Assembly (NCBI GenBank): GCA_005882215.1
Contig: VBCK01000132.1
Location: 1-64,000, forward strand
DNA from: Betaproteobacteria bacterium
Lineage (GTDB): Bacteria; Pseudomonadota; Gammaproteobacteria; Burkholderiales; Burkholderiaceae_F
Direction of reading: 5' to 3'
DNA: 64,000 nt
Position numbers and translations under genes: made by a program
Shown: piece by piece, positions 38,674-47,936 of the stretch
Numbering within the stretch: position 1 is the stretch's first letter
Layout: every line of letters begins with the position of its first letter
The notes under the pieces: generated by a model
What the model was told of the DNA's origin: nothing
What the model saw: only the letters and a program-made list of their open reading frames with translations
The model's database searches: none

Positions 38674-40389
38674 TTACATCCGTTCGGGGGCGGAGACGCC
38701 GATCAGGTCAAGCCCGTTTCTCACAACCTGGCGCACCGCGAGCAGCAGCGCAAGCCGGGCCGCGCGCAGGTCCCGGTCCTCGACCAGAATCCGCTCGGCA
38801 TTGTAGAACCCGTGCAGCTGGGCCGCGAGCTCCCTCAGGTAGAAGGCGACCTGGTGCGGTGCCAGCACCTCGGCCGCTTCGCGCACCAGGTCCGGAAAGT
38901 CGCTCAGGCGGGCCAGCACCGCCATCTCACGCGCGGAAACGAGCGGCGCCAGGTCGACCTGCAACGCGGTGCTCTCGTCCAGCGCCGTGCCCTGCTCGGT
39001 CGCCTGGGCGAGCACCGAGCAGATGCGGGCGTGAGCGTACTGCACGTAATACACCGGGTTGTCCTCGCTATGCGACAAGGCCAGATCCACGTCGAACGCG
39101 AACTCGGTGTCAGCCTTGCGAGATACCAGGAAAAAGCGCGTTGCGTCGCGCCCAGCCCAATCGACCAGATCGCGCAGCGAGACGAACTCGCCCGCCCGCT
39201 TGGACATCTTCACTTCCTGCCCGCCGCGGATCACCCGCACCATCTTGTGCAGCATGTATTCCGGATAGTCGGGCGGGACCTTCAGGCCCATCGGCGGCCC
39301 CACCACCGGCAGCGCGGCTCGCACGCGCACGGCCTCGCTCTGGTGATCGTACCCTTGGATGTTGATCGCACGGGCGTAGCCCCGCTGCAGCTTGGTCACG
39401 TGGTAGGCCACGTCGGGCACGAAGTACGTGTAGGTACCATCCGCCTTGCGCATCACGCGGTCCTTGTCGTCACCGCTGCCTTCAATCGCCGTGGTGCGCA
39501 GCCACAGCGCCCCTTCCGATTCGTACGTCAGTCCGGCTTCGGCCAGGGCCCGAACGGTCGCCTCGACCCGCCCGTCCGAGTACAGGGACGATTCCAGGTA
39601 GAAGTGATCGAAGCGCAGGCCCAGCGTCTCCAGGTCCAGGTCCTGCTCGTTGCGCAGGTACGCCACCGCGAAGGCGCGGACCGACTGCAGATCCGCGGGG
39701 TCGCCACTCGCCTGCACGGCGGCTCCGTCACGCGCCTGAACTGTCGCGCCGGCCAGAAACGCGCGCGCGATCTCGACGATGTATTCGCCCAGATAGCCGA
39801 TCAGGTCCGGATCGATCGGCTCGCCGAGCAACTCGCGCGCGCGCGCCTGCACCGAGGTCGCCAGGCGGTCGATCTGCGCGCCGGCGTCGTTGTAATAGAA
39901 CTCGCGCGATACCTGCCAGCCGCGTGCCGCGAGCAGGTTAGCCAGCGCGTCGCCCAGCGCAGCCTGACGCGCGTGCCCCACGTGCAGCGGTCCGGTCGGG
40001 TTGGCGGAGACGAACTCCACGACCACGCGACGGCCTTCGCCCTCGGCCCCGCGGCCGAAGCGGCTCGCTTGGCGCAGGACCGCATGCGCCACCGCCTGTT
40101 TGGCGGCGGCGTTAAGACGCAGGTTGATGAAGCCGGGCCCGGCCACCTCGACCGCAGCCAGCAGATCGCGGGCGGCCGGCAGCTCGCGCAGGCGGGCCGC
40201 GATCTGCTCGGCAATCTGCCGGGCGGGCTGCCCCAGCTCGCGCGCCAGCCCCAGCGCGACCGGGGACGACAGGTCACCGTGCTCCGGAAGCTTCGGACGC
40301 TGCAGTTCGACGGGGTCAGGCGCCGCGCGTATTGGGCTCAGCGCCTGGCGCAACAGGTCCGCGATCGCCTGCCGCTGTTCGGCGAGCAT
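38674..40389 (-). CDS. argS: Arginyl-tRNA synthetase
   Basis: Class I aminoacyl-tRNA synthetase charging tRNA-Arg, 571 residues. The N-terminal Add1 domain is followed by the HIGH-type [20 protein letters not shown] near residue 130 and the KMSKR-type [20 protein letters not shown] near 395, and the C-terminal anticodon-binding domain ends [10 protein letters not shown]-like [15 protein letters not shown]. Lengths and motif order are normal for the family. Essential gene. Divergent from the SDR gene at 40574. Confidence 0.95.
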   Translation of the reverse strand: MLAEQRQAIADLLRQALSPIRAAPDPVELQRPKLPEHGDLSSPVALGLARELGQPARQIAEQIAARLRELPAARDLLAAVEVAGPGFINLRLNAAAKQAVAHAVLRQASRFGRGAEGEGRRVVVEFVSANPTGPLHVGHARQAALGDALANLLAARGWQVSREFYYNDAGAQIDRLATSVQARARELLGEPIDPDLIGYLGEYIVEIARAFLAGATVQARDGAAVQASGDPADLQSVRAFAVAYLRNEQDLDLETLGLRFDHFYLESSLYSDGRVEATVRALAEAGLTYESEGALWLRTTAIEGSGDDKDRVMRKADGTYTYFVPDVAYHVTKLQRGYARAINIQGYDHQSEAVRVRAALPVVGPPMGLKVPPDYPEYMLHKMVRVIRGGQEVKMSKRAGEFVSLRDLVDWAGRDATRFFLVSRKADTEFAFDVDLALSHSEDNPVYYVQYAHARICSVLAQATEQGTALDESTALQVDLAPLVSAREMAVLARLSDFPDLVREAAEVLAPHQVAFYLRELAAQLHGFYNAERILVEDRDLRAARLALLLAVRQVVRNGLDLIGVSAPERM

Positions 40390-40573
40390 GAATGTGGGTC
40401 AGTGCGTGGTCAGTGCGGCGGTCGGTCAGCGCACAGTGTACCGGACCCCCGTCAACTAACAGCGCCGCCGCCATGGGTTCCGCGTGCCATGGAAACCGGA
40501 TATTGTCGCCAACGGGCGGCTGGATACAGGGCGGATACGGACGCCGGCGCGCCCGGATCGGGAAGGAGGCTCT

Positions 40574-41296
40574 ATGACAGCTTTGCTATCTGGCAAAGTC
40601 GCGCTGGTGACGGGCGTGAGCCGCGACCAGCAAATCGGACAAGCGGTCGCCCGGGCGCTGGCAGCGGAGGGCGCGGCCCTTGGAATCGTGGCCCGCTCGC
40701 GCGATCACGTCGAAGCCCGAGCGCAGGAGTTGGCGGCAAGCGGGGCGCGCGTGCTGCCGGTGGCGGCCAATCTTGCCGACGAGTCCGAAGTGCGTGAGGC
40801 CGTCGATCGGGTCGTGTTGAAGCACGGCCGGATCGACATCCTGGTCAACCTGGCCGGTGGCCTGACCCGCTACAAGCCCGCCGTCGAGCACACGCTCGAG
40901 GACTGGAACAACGAAATGAACAACAATCTTCTGGCCGCGTTTCTGTGCGAGCGAGCGGTGTGTCCCCGTCTGCGCGACGCGGGGGGAGGCACGATCATCA
41001 ATTTCGCCCGCGCCGGGTCCCCCCAGGCCAACATGGTGGCCTACAACTGCGCCAAGGCGGGCGTGGAAGCGATGACCCGCACGCTGGCCCTGGAAGGGCG
41101 CGATCACGCTATCCGCGTCAACGCGGTAGCGCCGGGGCTCGTCGACACCGGCTCGAACATCGAAGCGATGAAGCCCAAGGATCTGAAGAAATGGGCCAAG
41201 AAGGAGGACATTGCCCGCGTCGTCGTTTTCCTGGCCTCCGATGCCTCGGCGGGTATTACCGGGCAGACGCTGCAAGTCACCGGCTGGGGAATCTGA
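40574..41296 (+). CDS. SDR-family oxidoreductase lacking the usual catalytic serine
   Basis: A 240-residue SDR with VALVTGVSRDQQIGQAVARA at the N-terminus, DILVNLAGGLTRYKP near residue 92, AYNCAKAGVEAMTRTLA near 155 (Tyr-xxx-Lys) and VNAVAPGLVDTGSN. In most SDRs the strand before the Tyr reads NISSxxG with the second Ser catalytic; here it reads NFARAGSPQ, so that position is not Ser and the nearest Ser is about five residues later. ATG 40574 has GGAAGGAGG upstream. It could be a scaffold or use the shifted Ser. The beta-propeller gene follows after 29 bp. Confidence 0.78.
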   Translation: MTALLSGKVALVTGVSRDQQIGQAVARALAAEGAALGIVARSRDHVEARAQELAASGARVLPVAANLADESEVREAVDRVVLKHGRIDILVNLAGGLTRYKPAVEHTLEDWNNEMNNNLLAAFLCERAVCPRLRDAGGGTIINFARAGSPQANMVAYNCAKAGVEAMTRTLALEGRDHAIRVNAVAPGLVDTGSNIEAMKPKDLKKWAKKEDIARVVVFLASDASAGITGQTLQVTGWGI

Positions 41297-41325
41297 TCGC
41301 GTTTCCGAAACCGGTGGGGGCTCGG

Positions 41326-42330
41326 ATGAAGCTTGTGTTCCTGTCGCTGCTTTCCACCGCCGCGCTGGCGGCGCCGCCTGAATACCGGGTCACGGCCTGG
41401 CTCCCGGTGGCCGGCCCCACGCGCTGGGACTATGCATTCGTCGACCAGCGCGAGCATCGCCTTTACGTCGCGCACGGCACTCAGACCGACATCATCGACA
41501 CCGCTCAGGACACACTGATCGGCCAACTGGCCGATACGCGCGGCGTGCACGGCATCGCAACCGCGGACGAGCTCGGCGTGGTGTTCACCAGCAACGGCGC
41601 CGACGACGAAATCGGCGTTTACGATCTGGCTACGCAGAAGCGATTGCGATCGATCAAGGCGGGCGGCAATCCGGATGCGATCGTCTACGAACCCCTGTCG
41701 CGGCGCGTGATCGCTTTCAATGGACGCTCGCACGATGCGACGGTCGCAGACGCCAGAACCGGCGACGTCGTCGCCGCGTCGATCGCGGTGGGCGGCAAGC
41801 CGGAATTCGCGGTCGCCGATGGCCATGGTCTGGTGTACTTCAACGTCGAGGATACGGCCGAGGTCGGTGTGCTTGACGCCCGCTCGGGCCGATTGGTCCG
41901 ACGCTATTCCATCGCCCCGTGCAACAGTCCGACCGGATTGGACCTGGATCCGCAGGGCAGGCTCTATTCGGTATGCGGCAACGGGCTGATGGTGGTCAGC
42001 GATCCGCTTGCCGGCAAAGTGATCGGTCAAGCCGGCATCGGTGCAGGCTCTGATGGTGTCGTCTGGCTGGACGGGTACGCGGTCAGCGCCAACGGCCGCG
42101 ACGGCACCGCCAGCGTGATCGGCGAAACGGCGCCGGGGCATTTCGAAACACTCGCCACCGTCACGGTCGCGCGCGGCGCTCGAACGATCGCCGCGGACCA
42201 CGCCTTGCACAAGCTTTACCTGCCGACGGCCGACTTCAAGCCGGAGGCGCCGGTCGCGCCAGGGCAGAAGGCGGCGCGTCCCGAGGCGGTGCCTGGAAGT
42301 TTCAAAGTGATCGTGGTCGGCTCGCCCTGA
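41326..42330 (+). CDS. Exported YncE-like beta-propeller protein
   Basis: A 334-residue protein with a signal peptide (MKLVFLSLLSTAALA) and repeated beta-propeller blades: REHRLYVAHGTQTDIIDTA, ADELGVVFTSNGADDEIGVY, RRVIAFNGRSHDATVADA, GLVYFNVEDTAEVGVLDA and DGTASVIGETAPGHF. The regular 40-residue spacing and V-x-D-pattern match YncE/40-residue YVTN propellers. Probably periplasmic; ligand unknown. It follows the SDR gene by 29 bp, possibly a dehydrogenase with a periplasmic partner, but no function is assigned. Confidence 0.75.
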   Translation: MKLVFLSLLSTAALAAPPEYRVTAWLPVAGPTRWDYAFVDQREHRLYVAHGTQTDIIDTAQDTLIGQLADTRGVHGIATADELGVVFTSNGADDEIGVYDLATQKRLRSIKAGGNPDAIVYEPLSRRVIAFNGRSHDATVADARTGDVVAASIAVGGKPEFAVADGHGLVYFNVEDTAEVGVLDARSGRLVRRYSIAPCNSPTGLDLDPQGRLYSVCGNGLMVVSDPLAGKVIGQAGIGAGSDGVVWLDGYAVSANGRDGTASVIGETAPGHFETLATVTVARGARTIAADHALHKLYLPTADFKPEAPVAPGQKAARPEAVPGSFKVIVVGSP

Positions 42331-42361
42331 CCGGGCGCGGCGACGTCGGCAGCGGCCGACC

Positions 42362-42400
42362 GAGCGGGACAATGGAGCGGGTCAATTGAGCGGGTCAGCG
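42362..42400. repeat. Three tandem copies of a 13-bp unit
   Basis: GAGCGGGACAATG, GAGCGGGTCAATT and GAGCGGGTCAGCG follow each other without a gap between the convergent ends of the propeller and permease genes. They agree at 7-11 of 13 positions. Probably a slipped-strand expansion; no other function seen. Confidence 0.6.
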
Positions 42401-42406
42401 AGGGGC

Positions 42407-43966
42407 TCAGCGCTGGTCGAAGCGGTCGATCGCCCAGGTCACAGCGCCCAGCAGCACGTAGCCTGCCGCCAGCGCCCAGGTCGACCCCGGAGTCGAAGCA
42501 TCGGGCAAGAATAGGCGGCCGTCCGCGTAGGGCGAGTGAATCGCGCCAAACAGCGTCAATGCGGCCGCCAGCAGGCAGATCACCAGCGCGCGGCCGCGCC
42601 GACGGTCGATCAGGTCGATGACCAGCGTGCTCCAGAGCATCGCGCTGACGATGAAGCCGTTGGCCAGCAGCAGGAGCGCGTGGTACGTGTTCAGCTGTGC
42701 CGGCGGCAGCTGCTCGGGGGCGAGCTGCAGCGCGCCGAGCAGGCCGTTCCAATGGATCAGTACCAGCTGGGCGATCGCCGGAATGAAGGCGATCGCGATG
42801 GCCGGCATGTGGTCGCGATCGGTCTCGCGAAATGCCTGCGCGCTGATCTCCAGGCCGACGAACACCAGCACCGGCACCAGCACCGTCTCCGGCAGCCGGG
42901 ACAGCAACAGGCCAACGATGCCGGAGCAGGCCCCCAGTCCGATGAACAGGCCGGTGGCCACGGTGTAACCGGCACGGCTGCCCATCCGCTTGTAGGCCGG
43001 GTGCCCGATGTAAGGCGTGTTCTGTACCACGCCGCCGCACAGCGCGGCAATGAAGGTCGCGGCCCCTTCGACCAGCAGAATGTCGCGCGTCGGGTAGCGG
43101 TCGCCGGCCGCCGCGGCGCTTTCGGTGTTGTCGATGCCGCCGACCAGCGTAGCCAGTGCGAATGGCACCGCCAGCGGAATGTAGTGCAGCGAGGCGGCCA
43201 GCCCGTCCAGCCATGAACGTGTCGGCAACGGCACCGCCCACTGCAGGCCGACGCCGTCGATCCGAGCAGCGGCAGCCGGCGCTCCGAGCGCGTGCGCGGC
43301 CGCCCAGGCCGCCAGCCCCAGCAGCACCGCGCCGACCATCGCCGGAACCCGGAACGGCAGGCGCCGGCCGCCGATCAGCGTGCAGAAAACGACCCCCAAC
43401 GCGACCAGCCCGCCGACCGGGTCGGCGATGATCCTGGTCATCGGAAAGAAGCAGATCAGCACGATCGCGACAGCCGAAAGAGCGGCGAGCAACGCGGTGC
43501 GGGGCAAGCTGCGACGCACCCAGTCGCCGAAGAACGCTGCGACGATCTTGATGGCGCCCATGGTCGCCAGCACCGCGGTGCTGATCGCCAGCGTCCGGTC
43601 GGCGTCCCCGGTCGCCAACCACGCCGGACCGATCACGCCGAGACACAAGCCGAACATCGACGGGGTATCCACGCCCAGCGGCATCGCGCACACGTCGTCG
43701 CGCCGCTCGCGGCGCGCCAGCCGGAATGCCAGCGCGGTATAGGCCAGATCGCCGACCAGCACTCCGAGCGCGGTGCCGGGAACCATCCTTCCGAAGACCA
43801 GGCCCGAAGGCAGATGGAAGACGCCGGTCAGAAGCGCGCTCATCCCGCCAAGCAACGCGAGGTTGTCGATCGCCAGCGCGAAAAAGCCGTTCAGGTCGCC
43901 GGGGACCAGCCAGTGGTAACGGAATCCGACGGTTCGAGGCAGGTCGGAAGTTGAAAACCGGCTCAT
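42407..43966 (-). CDS. NCS2-like solute permease
   Basis: A 519-residue membrane protein with about 12-14 transmembrane segments. Family-type sequences are WLVPGDLNGFFALAIDNLAL, MPLGVDTPSMFGLCLGVIGP near residue 95, VGGIDNTESAAAAGDRYPTR near 285 (the acidic NCS2 helix 8 region), and GGVVQNTPYIGHPAYKRMGS near 325. It is related to xanthine/uracil permeases but its helices suggest a separate branch, so the substrate is open. The start ATG 43966 faces the binding-protein gene at 44051 with 84 bp between. Confidence 0.78.
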   Translation of the reverse strand: MSRFSTSDLPRTVGFRYHWLVPGDLNGFFALAIDNLALLGGMSALLTGVFHLPSGLVFGRMVPGTALGVLVGDLAYTALAFRLARRERRDDVCAMPLGVDTPSMFGLCLGVIGPAWLATGDADRTLAISTAVLATMGAIKIVAAFFGDWVRRSLPRTALLAALSAVAIVLICFFPMTRIIADPVGGLVALGVVFCTLIGGRRLPFRVPAMVGAVLLGLAAWAAAHALGAPAAAARIDGVGLQWAVPLPTRSWLDGLAASLHYIPLAVPFALATLVGGIDNTESAAAAGDRYPTRDILLVEGAATFIAALCGGVVQNTPYIGHPAYKRMGSRAGYTVATGLFIGLGACSGIVGLLLSRLPETVLVPVLVFVGLEISAQAFRETDRDHMPAIAIAFIPAIAQLVLIHWNGLLGALQLAPEQLPPAQLNTYHALLLLANGFIVSAMLWSTLVIDLIDRRRGRALVICLLAAALTLFGAIHSPYADGRLFLPDASTPGSTWALAAGYVLLGAVTWAIDRFDQR

Positions 43967-44050
43967 CGCGGATGACCTGCTTGTGGCCGGACGCCGGCAC
44001 AGGGCTCCGGACCGCGAGCATACTGGCTTCGAAACCGGTAGGCTCACGCG

Positions 44051-44842
44051 ATGCGCGTCGCAAACCGGCTCGACCTCGTCACGCTCAGAGGCGCCGTGCT
44101 GTCGCTGGTGACGGCTGCCTGGCTGCTGCCGCTCCCCTGCGCTGCCGGGCCTTTGAAAGTGCTGAGTGCAGGAGCCTGCGGGCGCTTCGTCGGCGCGATG
44201 GCGGCCGAATTCGAAAAGCGACGGGGCCAGCGTGTGTTGATCGAGGAGGACACGGTCGGCCGCCTGGTGCAACGGATCAACCAGGGGGAGCGATTCGATG
44301 TCGCCTTGCTGACGCCGGCCGGAATCGAAAAGACCCCCGGTCGCTTCGCGGCCGGCTCCAGAGTTGAGCTGGCGCGGGTCGGCCTCGGGGTTGCGGTGCG
44401 CCAGAACGCGCCGCGGCCCGACATCGGCAGCGTTGAGGCGTTCAAGCGCACGTTGCGCCAGGCCCGCTCGATCGCCTACGTCGACCCGGCCGCCGGCGGC
44501 ACCAGTGGCATCTATTTCTCGCGCCTGCTGGATCGCCTCGGCGTCGCCGATTCGGTGAGGCCAAAGGCGCTACTGGTGCCGGGCGGGGCGGTCGCGCAGC
44601 GCGTCGCCACCGGGGAAGCCGAAATCGGCATCCAGATGACCAGCGAGCTGGTCGGCGTCAAGGGAGTTGCACTGGTCGGGCCGTTGCCAGCCCCGATCCA
44701 GATCTACACGGTGTATGCCGGCGTGATCGGGGCTTCGACGCGCGATCCAGCCGGTGCCCGGGCCCTGCTCGACCTGCTGGCGAGTCCCGAAGCGGCCGGC
44801 CCCTTGAAAGGGGCCGGCCTGGAACGCCCCGAAGCCCGCTGA
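44051..44842 (+). CDS. ModA-like periplasmic substrate-binding protein, without its transporter
   Basis: A 263-residue periplasmic binding protein. The signal peptide is LRGAVLSLVTAAWLLPLPCA, then LKVLSAGACGRFVGAMAAEF, VDVALLTPAGIEK-like FDVALLTPAGIEKTPGRFAA near residue 80, IAYVDPAAGGTSGIYFSRLL near 140, and EIGIQMTSELVGVKGVALVG. It resembles the molybdate-type ModA family, but the anion-contacting residues are not clearly conserved. No ABC permease or ATPase is adjacent; the neighbouring gene is a divergent NCS2-like permease. Its 3' end carries a strong palindrome. Confidence 0.72.
   Translation: MRVANRLDLVTLRGAVLSLVTAAWLLPLPCAAGPLKVLSAGACGRFVGAMAAEFEKRRGQRVLIEEDTVGRLVQRINQGERFDVALLTPAGIEKTPGRFAAGSRVELARVGLGVAVRQNAPRPDIGSVEAFKRTLRQARSIAYVDPAAGGTSGIYFSRLLDRLGVADSVRPKALLVPGGAVAQRVATGEAEIGIQMTSELVGVKGVALVGPLPAPIQIYTVYAGVIGASTRDPAGARALLDLLASPEAAGPLKGAGLERPEAR
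44794..44819. terminator. Strong inverted repeat at the convergent gene ends
   Basis: GGCCGGCCCCTT and AAGGGGCCGGCC form a perfect 12-bp stem with a two-base loop inside the last codons of the binding-protein gene, 23 bp before its stop and near the end of the convergent asparaginase gene. It could act as a transcription terminator in both directions, but no T-run follows, so this is uncertain. Confidence 0.4.
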
Positions 44843-44850
44843 TCGCAGTG

Positions 44851-45849
44851 CTAAGCGCGGCGCAGCTCGAACAGCGGCTGCAGCGACCCGACCGTCAGGC
44901 CCCGGTAATTGTTCAACGCTGGCCGAAAGACCCGGGCGAGCGGACTGTCGGCCGGCTTGGCCAGAAGCCCTATCTGGAACAGCACCTCGGCAGTGACGGT
45001 GTGCAGTGCGCGCGCGTTGCCGTCGGCGATTCGCACCGCGATTCCCAGCCCGCGCGAACGCACCCCAATCGCCTGCACGCCATCGGCCCCCGCCTTGGCG
45101 ATCCAGTCGCCGCCGCCGGCCCGCGCCAGCGCCAGATCGATCCGCGCCGTGCCCGATACCAGGTCCGGGTGGCGCAACATCGCGTAGCGCAGCGCGCTCA
45201 GCGCCTTGTCTTCGCCGGCGGCCAGCCGCGCATAAGCCTGCGCCAGGCGCACCAGCGGCAACGCGTAGTTCGGAGCGCTGCAGCCATCGATCCCCGACTC
45301 GATCGGGCCCGTTTCGGCGAACTGCTGCACCGTGTTGCGGACCCGCACCTGCAACGCCGATTCGGGCGCCAGGTAGTCGGCCAGCCGGTGGCGGTGCAGC
45401 CGGCAGTAGGCGAGAAAGCCCGCGTGCTTGCCGGAGCAGTTGTGGTGCAGCGCGCTGAAGCGGGCTCGCGGCGGCACCGGCTCGCCGGTGGCCGCGTAGT
45501 AGAGCGGCGGGTGGCAGCCGCATTGCAGATCGGTCTCGCGGGCGCCGACGCGCGCCAGCATCCGCTGCACGATCCGCACGTGGACCGCTTCGCCGCTGTG
45601 GCTGGCGCACATCAGCGCCACTTCGTGCGATCCGAATCCGAAGCGGGCCGGACCGTCGTCCTCGACGAACGGCAGCGCCTGCAGCGGCTTGAGCGCGGAG
45701 CGTGCGAAGTTCAGCGCCTGGACGTCGCCCAGACCGAAAACGAGGTCGCCGCGCAGGTCACACACCGCGATCGAGCCGTGATGCACGCACTCGATCGCGC
45801 GCCCTCGCGTCGTGACCATCAGCGGCACGTGAGCCGGAACTGCGCTCAT
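44851..45849 (-). CDS. L-asparaginase, class 3 (rhizobial type)
   Basis: Hydrolyses asparagine to aspartate and ammonia. The 332-residue protein matches the Rhizobium etli ReAV-type family, unrelated to bacterial types I/II. Catalytic and structural residues seen: FARSALKPLQ with Ser51 and Lys54, MCASHSGEAVH with Ser83/Ser85, HHNCSGKHAGF with Cys138 and Lys141, GIDGCSAPNYALPL with Cys190, and WIAKAGADGVQAIG with the second Lys. Cytoplasmic; no signal peptide. Its 3' end is 9 bp from the convergent binding-protein gene. Confidence 0.88.
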   Translation of the reverse strand: MSAVPAHVPLMVTTRGRAIECVHHGSIAVCDLRGDLVFGLGDVQALNFARSALKPLQALPFVEDDGPARFGFGSHEVALMCASHSGEAVHVRIVQRMLARVGARETDLQCGCHPPLYYAATGEPVPPRARFSALHHNCSGKHAGFLAYCRLHRHRLADYLAPESALQVRVRNTVQQFAETGPIESGIDGCSAPNYALPLVRLAQAYARLAAGEDKALSALRYAMLRHPDLVSGTARIDLALARAGGGDWIAKAGADGVQAIGVRSRGLGIAVRIADGNARALHTVTAEVLFQIGLLAKPADSPLARVFRPALNNYRGLTVGSLQPLFELRRA

Positions 45850-45914
45850 CTAGCGCGATCGGATCGCGCCGGCATCGCCCCCACGAACGCCGGCGCAGCA
45901 GCGATCCCCGGCCT

Positions 45915-46754
45915 TCAGGCCGGCGACGATGTCAACTCCTTGCGATACCGGTTCAAGTCCTGCACGGTTTCGAACGTACGCTCGAACAGCAGGCTCAGGT
46001 TATGCAGAATGCGCTTGACCACGCGCGTCTCCCATTGCGCATCGAACCGGATCTGCTGGTCAAGCCAGCGGTCCAGCCATCCGGGATCGGGCAGCCGCGA
46101 TTGCACCGTGTCCCTCGGATACAGGCGCCGGTTCACATGCAGATTGGTCGGGTGCAGCGCCCGGTCGGTGCGGCGGGCGCTCGCCATCAGCACGCCGATC
46201 CTGGCGAACGCGGCGCGCGCGGTATCGCCCAGTTCGGCCAGATGCTTCTTCATGTAGCGCAGGTAGGCCCCGCCGTGCCGTGCCTCGTCCTGCGACAGCA
46301 GCTGGTAGATGTGGCAAATCACCGGTTCCGTATGCCATTCCGCGGCGCACCGGTACCAGTGGTTCAGGCGCACTTCGCCGCAGAAATGCAGCATCAGCGT
46401 TTCGAGCGCCGGCGCCGGATCGAATTCGAAGCGCACGTTGTGCAGTTCCTGGCGGGTCGGCACCAGATGCGGGCGGAAGCGGCGCAGGTACTCGATCAGC
46501 ACCAGCGAATGCTTCTGCTCCTCGAAGAACCACACCGAGATGAAGGCGGAGAAGTCCGAATCGTCCCGGTTGTCGCGCAGGAACATCTCGGTGGCGGGCA
46601 GCGCCGCCCATTCGGTGATCGCGTTCATCTTGATCGTCACCGCCTGGTCTTCGGTGAGCCGCGCGCCGTCGAATCGGTTCCAAGGGATGTCCGTTTCCAT
46701 GTTCCAGCGGACGGCTTCGAACGACTTGAACAGGTCCGGATAGAGCATGTCCAT
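45915..46754 (-). CDS. Ferritin-like diiron protein (acyl-ACP desaturase-like)
   Basis: A 279-residue helical protein with two metal motifs of a diiron carboxylate fold: Glu48 (AITEWAALP) and EEQKH at 78-82, then Glu127 (FCGEVRLNHW) and DEARHGG at 156-162. The (E, ExxH) pairs at this spacing resemble acyl-ACP desaturases and R2-like ferritins. No signal peptide. The ATG at 46754 has GGGAG seven bases upstream. Nothing in the neighbourhood gives the substrate. folE2 lies about 90 bp upstream on the same strand. Confidence 0.68.
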   Translation of the reverse strand: MDMLYPDLFKSFEAVRWNMETDIPWNRFDGARLTEDQAVTIKMNAITEWAALPATEMFLRDNRDDSDFSAFISVWFFEEQKHSLVLIEYLRRFRPHLVPTRQELHNVRFEFDPAPALETLMLHFCGEVRLNHWYRCAAEWHTEPVICHIYQLLSQDEARHGGAYLRYMKKHLAELGDTARAAFARIGVLMASARRTDRALHPTNLHVNRRLYPRDTVQSRLPDPGWLDRWLDQQIRFDAQWETRVVKRILHNLSLLFERTFETVQDLNRYRKELTSSPA

Positions 46755-46847
46755 ATCGCGTCTCCCGCTGGACAGTCCGCCGAAAGATTCCACGAGCCGC
46801 TTATCGAGGCCAGGCTCGCCCCGCTGGCCGGGCAGTGCCTTCAGCGG

Positions 46848-47651
46848 CTAGCCGGCCGTGCGCTTGTCATGCGCGATCATTGCATAGGCCGAGTGATTGT
46901 GTATCGACTCGAAATTCTCGCATTCGACCGTGTACGCGATCACGCGGCCGTCTCCGTTCAGCTCCAACGCCACGTCGCGCACGACGTCTTCGACGAACTT
47001 CGGATTGTCGTACGCGCGCTCGGTCACGTATTTCTCGTCGGGCCGCTTCAGCAGCGCCCACACTTCGCACGAACCCGAGCTCTCGGCGATCCGGATCTGC
47101 TCGTCGAGCGCCAGAGCCGATGCCAGTTCCACCTGAACCGTCACGTGCGAGCGCTGGTTGTGCGCGCCGTAGTCCGAGATCCGCTTGCTGCACGGGCACG
47201 CGCTGGTGACCGGGACGACGACTTTCTGCGTCAGCGACAGCGCTGCGCCCGAAGCGCGGGCCGCCAGAGTGACGTCGTAGTCCATCAGGCTCTCGACTCC
47301 ACTGACCGGGGCCGTCTTGTTGACGAAGTAGGCAAAGCGGGCCTCGATCGAGCCGCTGGAAGCCTCGAGGCGCTGCAACATCGATCGCACCAGCGAACCC
47401 ACCACCGCGGCCGAGAGCGGCTCGCGGTTTTCCTGCAGCACCGCGATGAAGCGCGACATGTGCGTGCCCTTCTGGTGGGCCGGCAGCCCGACGAACATGT
47501 CGATCGAGGCCACCGCCGGCTGCGGGCCGCGCGCAGAGGCGATCGTCACCGGGTGGCGGATCGCGCGCACGCCGACCTGCTGAATGGCCAGTTGCCGCAG
47601 ATCGGCCGACGACTGCACATCGGGCAGGAAGAGCGAATCCGGAGCGTTCAT
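46848..47651 (-). CDS. folE2: GTP cyclohydrolase FolE2 (type IB)
   Basis: Converts GTP to 7,8-dihydroneopterin triphosphate, first step of folate/pterin synthesis. The 267-residue protein has the FolE2 markers [15 protein letters not shown] near residue 55, [20 protein letters not shown] near 145 (metal Cys) and [16 protein letters not shown] near 240. FolE2 tolerates several metals and often works under zinc limitation. It faces the CarH/LitR-like gene across 285 bp, so its expression may be light or B12 controlled. Confidence 0.93.
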   Translation of the reverse strand: MNAPDSLFLPDVQSSADLRQLAIQQVGVRAIRHPVTIASARGPQPAVASIDMFVGLPAHQKGTHMSRFIAVLQENREPLSAAVVGSLVRSMLQRLEASSGSIEARFAYFVNKTAPVSGVESLMDYDVTLAARASGAALSLTQKVVVPVTSACPCSKRISDYGAHNQRSHVTVQVELASALALDEQIRIAESSGSCEVWALLKRPDEKYVTERAYDNPKFVEDVVRDVALELNGDGRVIAYTVECENFESIHNHSAYAMIAHDKRTAG

Positions 47652-47899
47652 CAGCTGGCAGGACCTTCGTTCCGCGTCCAGTTTGGGTTCAGGTCGAAGC
47701 GGTCGAGTTTGCCGCAGCCCCCTCGTTTTCGCAAACCGCGCCGCTGGGATGCCGCGGCGCGGTCGCTGTGTGCCTGGCGCTTACGTGCCTTGGACAAACG
47801 CCCGCCGATTGGCCGATCCGCGCGCGCGTTACGCCGGCACTAGCCAAGCGACCAGCCAAAAGCCGTATCGTTACCCCTGCAGCGTGATACGCTAGAGTC

Positions 47900-47923
47900 G
47901 ATAGATTGTCGTGGACAGATAGA
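47900..47923. promoter_or_regulatory. Candidate operator between folE2 and the B12 regulator
   Basis: GATAGA occurs twice 18 bp apart (47900-47905 and 47918-47923), flanking TGTC-GTG-GACA (47907-47917), a small inverted repeat. It lies just upstream of the regulator's ATG at 47937. It might be the regulator's own binding site; I cannot match it to a known CarH/LitR consensus. The remaining interval 47652-47899 has no visible gene. Confidence 0.3.
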
Positions 47924-47936
47924 CGCTGACCTCGCC

